Position numbers and translations under genes: made by a program
Assembly: GCF_900095305.1 (NCBI RefSeq)
Contig: NZ_FMDO01000029.1
Coordinates: 16,764 to 80,763 of the forward strand
Direction of reading: 5' to 3'
Source: Proteiniborus sp. DW1
GTDB taxonomy: Bacteria; Bacillota; Clostridia; Tissierellales; Proteiniboraceae
Length of the DNA: 64,000 bases
Shown: positions 63,856 to 64,000 of the stretch, one piece after another
Numbering within the stretch: the first letter of the stretch is position 1
How the letters are laid out: each line of letters opens with the position of its first letter
The notes under the pieces: generated by a model
What the model saw: the letters and a program-made list of their open reading frames with translations, nothing else
Told to the model about the DNA's origin: nothing
Database searches by the model: none

Positions 63856-64000
63856 TGAGTTAAAATGAATTATAATAAAGTTTTTATAGGGTTGTCCGAT
63901 AATAATATATTTGCTTAAAAGTTTGCGGGGATAGGTTCTAAACATTGCATGTCACATTTTATAATGGGCTTAAGGATTCAAAAAAAAACTTGCTTTTTAT

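Overview
The window comes from a low-GC, spore-forming Firmicute of the class Clostridia, probably a proteolytic, amino-acid-fermenting member close to Tissierellales or Peptostreptococcales. The signs are AT-rich codons, strong AGGAGG-type ribosome binding sites, many TTG and GTG starts, a GerA-type germinant receptor operon, and many genes for peptide and amino-acid breakdown (oligoendopeptidase, PepD, M18 aminopeptidase, iron-sulfur serine dehydratase, glutaminase, 2-amino-3-ketobutyrate CoA ligase-like enzyme). This placement rests on gene content only.

Layout. 1-5.1 kb: the 3' end of an M3 oligoendopeptidase, then an operon laid out like B. subtilis sigY-yxlCDEFG (ECF sigma factor, two small membrane proteins, ABC ATPase, ABC permease) behind an ECF-type promoter, then an EamA transporter. 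5.2-12.1 kb: 3-methyladenine glycosylase, free methionine-R-sulfoxide reductase, DEAD-box helicase, a divergent MnmA paralogue and a ClpE-like unfoldase. 12.2-20.5 kb: serine dehydratase subunits, canonical mnmA, pepD, a His/Cys-rich DUF1292 protein, M18 aminopeptidase, recX, a HAD phosphatase and a DUF378 protein. 20.5-26.4 kb: an accessory segment between two diverged copies of an 80-bp terminator region. It holds decayed ISL3 and IS110 transposases, the scar of a lost ABC gene, a tandem pair of ABC half-exporters and a small HTH regulator.

26.4-36.2 kb: parvulin, radical SAM protein, trmB, DUF1540 protein, tRNA-Val, two rRNA/tRNA-modifying enzymes, and the germination operon gerA-gerC-gerB. 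36.2-48 kb: MltG-like protein, RluA, CBS protein, uridine-kinase-like protein, glutaminase, Nudix-like protein, RodA, a class V aminotransferase, endonuclease IV, signal peptidase I and queG. 48-61.2 kb: Kbl, nitroreductase, DUF503, endonuclease III, a large FtsA-like protein, DUF2225, Ogt, an LCAT-like hydrolase, a BtuFC-like importer without its ATPase, a CheX-like protein, trmL and a Na/Pi cotransporter. 61.2-64 kb: an insertion-sequence graveyard (IS256 start fused to IS982, and a broken IS21 istA).

The strongest unexplained signals are non-coding: a two-to-three-copy structured repeat with a covarying stem, placed right after terminators (16.6, 17.2 and probably 58.4 kb); a 193-bp nested palindrome at 44.86-45.05 kb; a hairpin that hides the Shine-Dalgarno of the radical SAM gene at 27.3 kb; and the duplicated gene junctions inside the 20.5-26.4 kb segment. 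RNA modification is over-represented (two MnmA, TrmB, TrmL, QueG, RsmF-like, RsuA-like, RluA-like). No CRISPR array, prophage or rRNA operon is visible.
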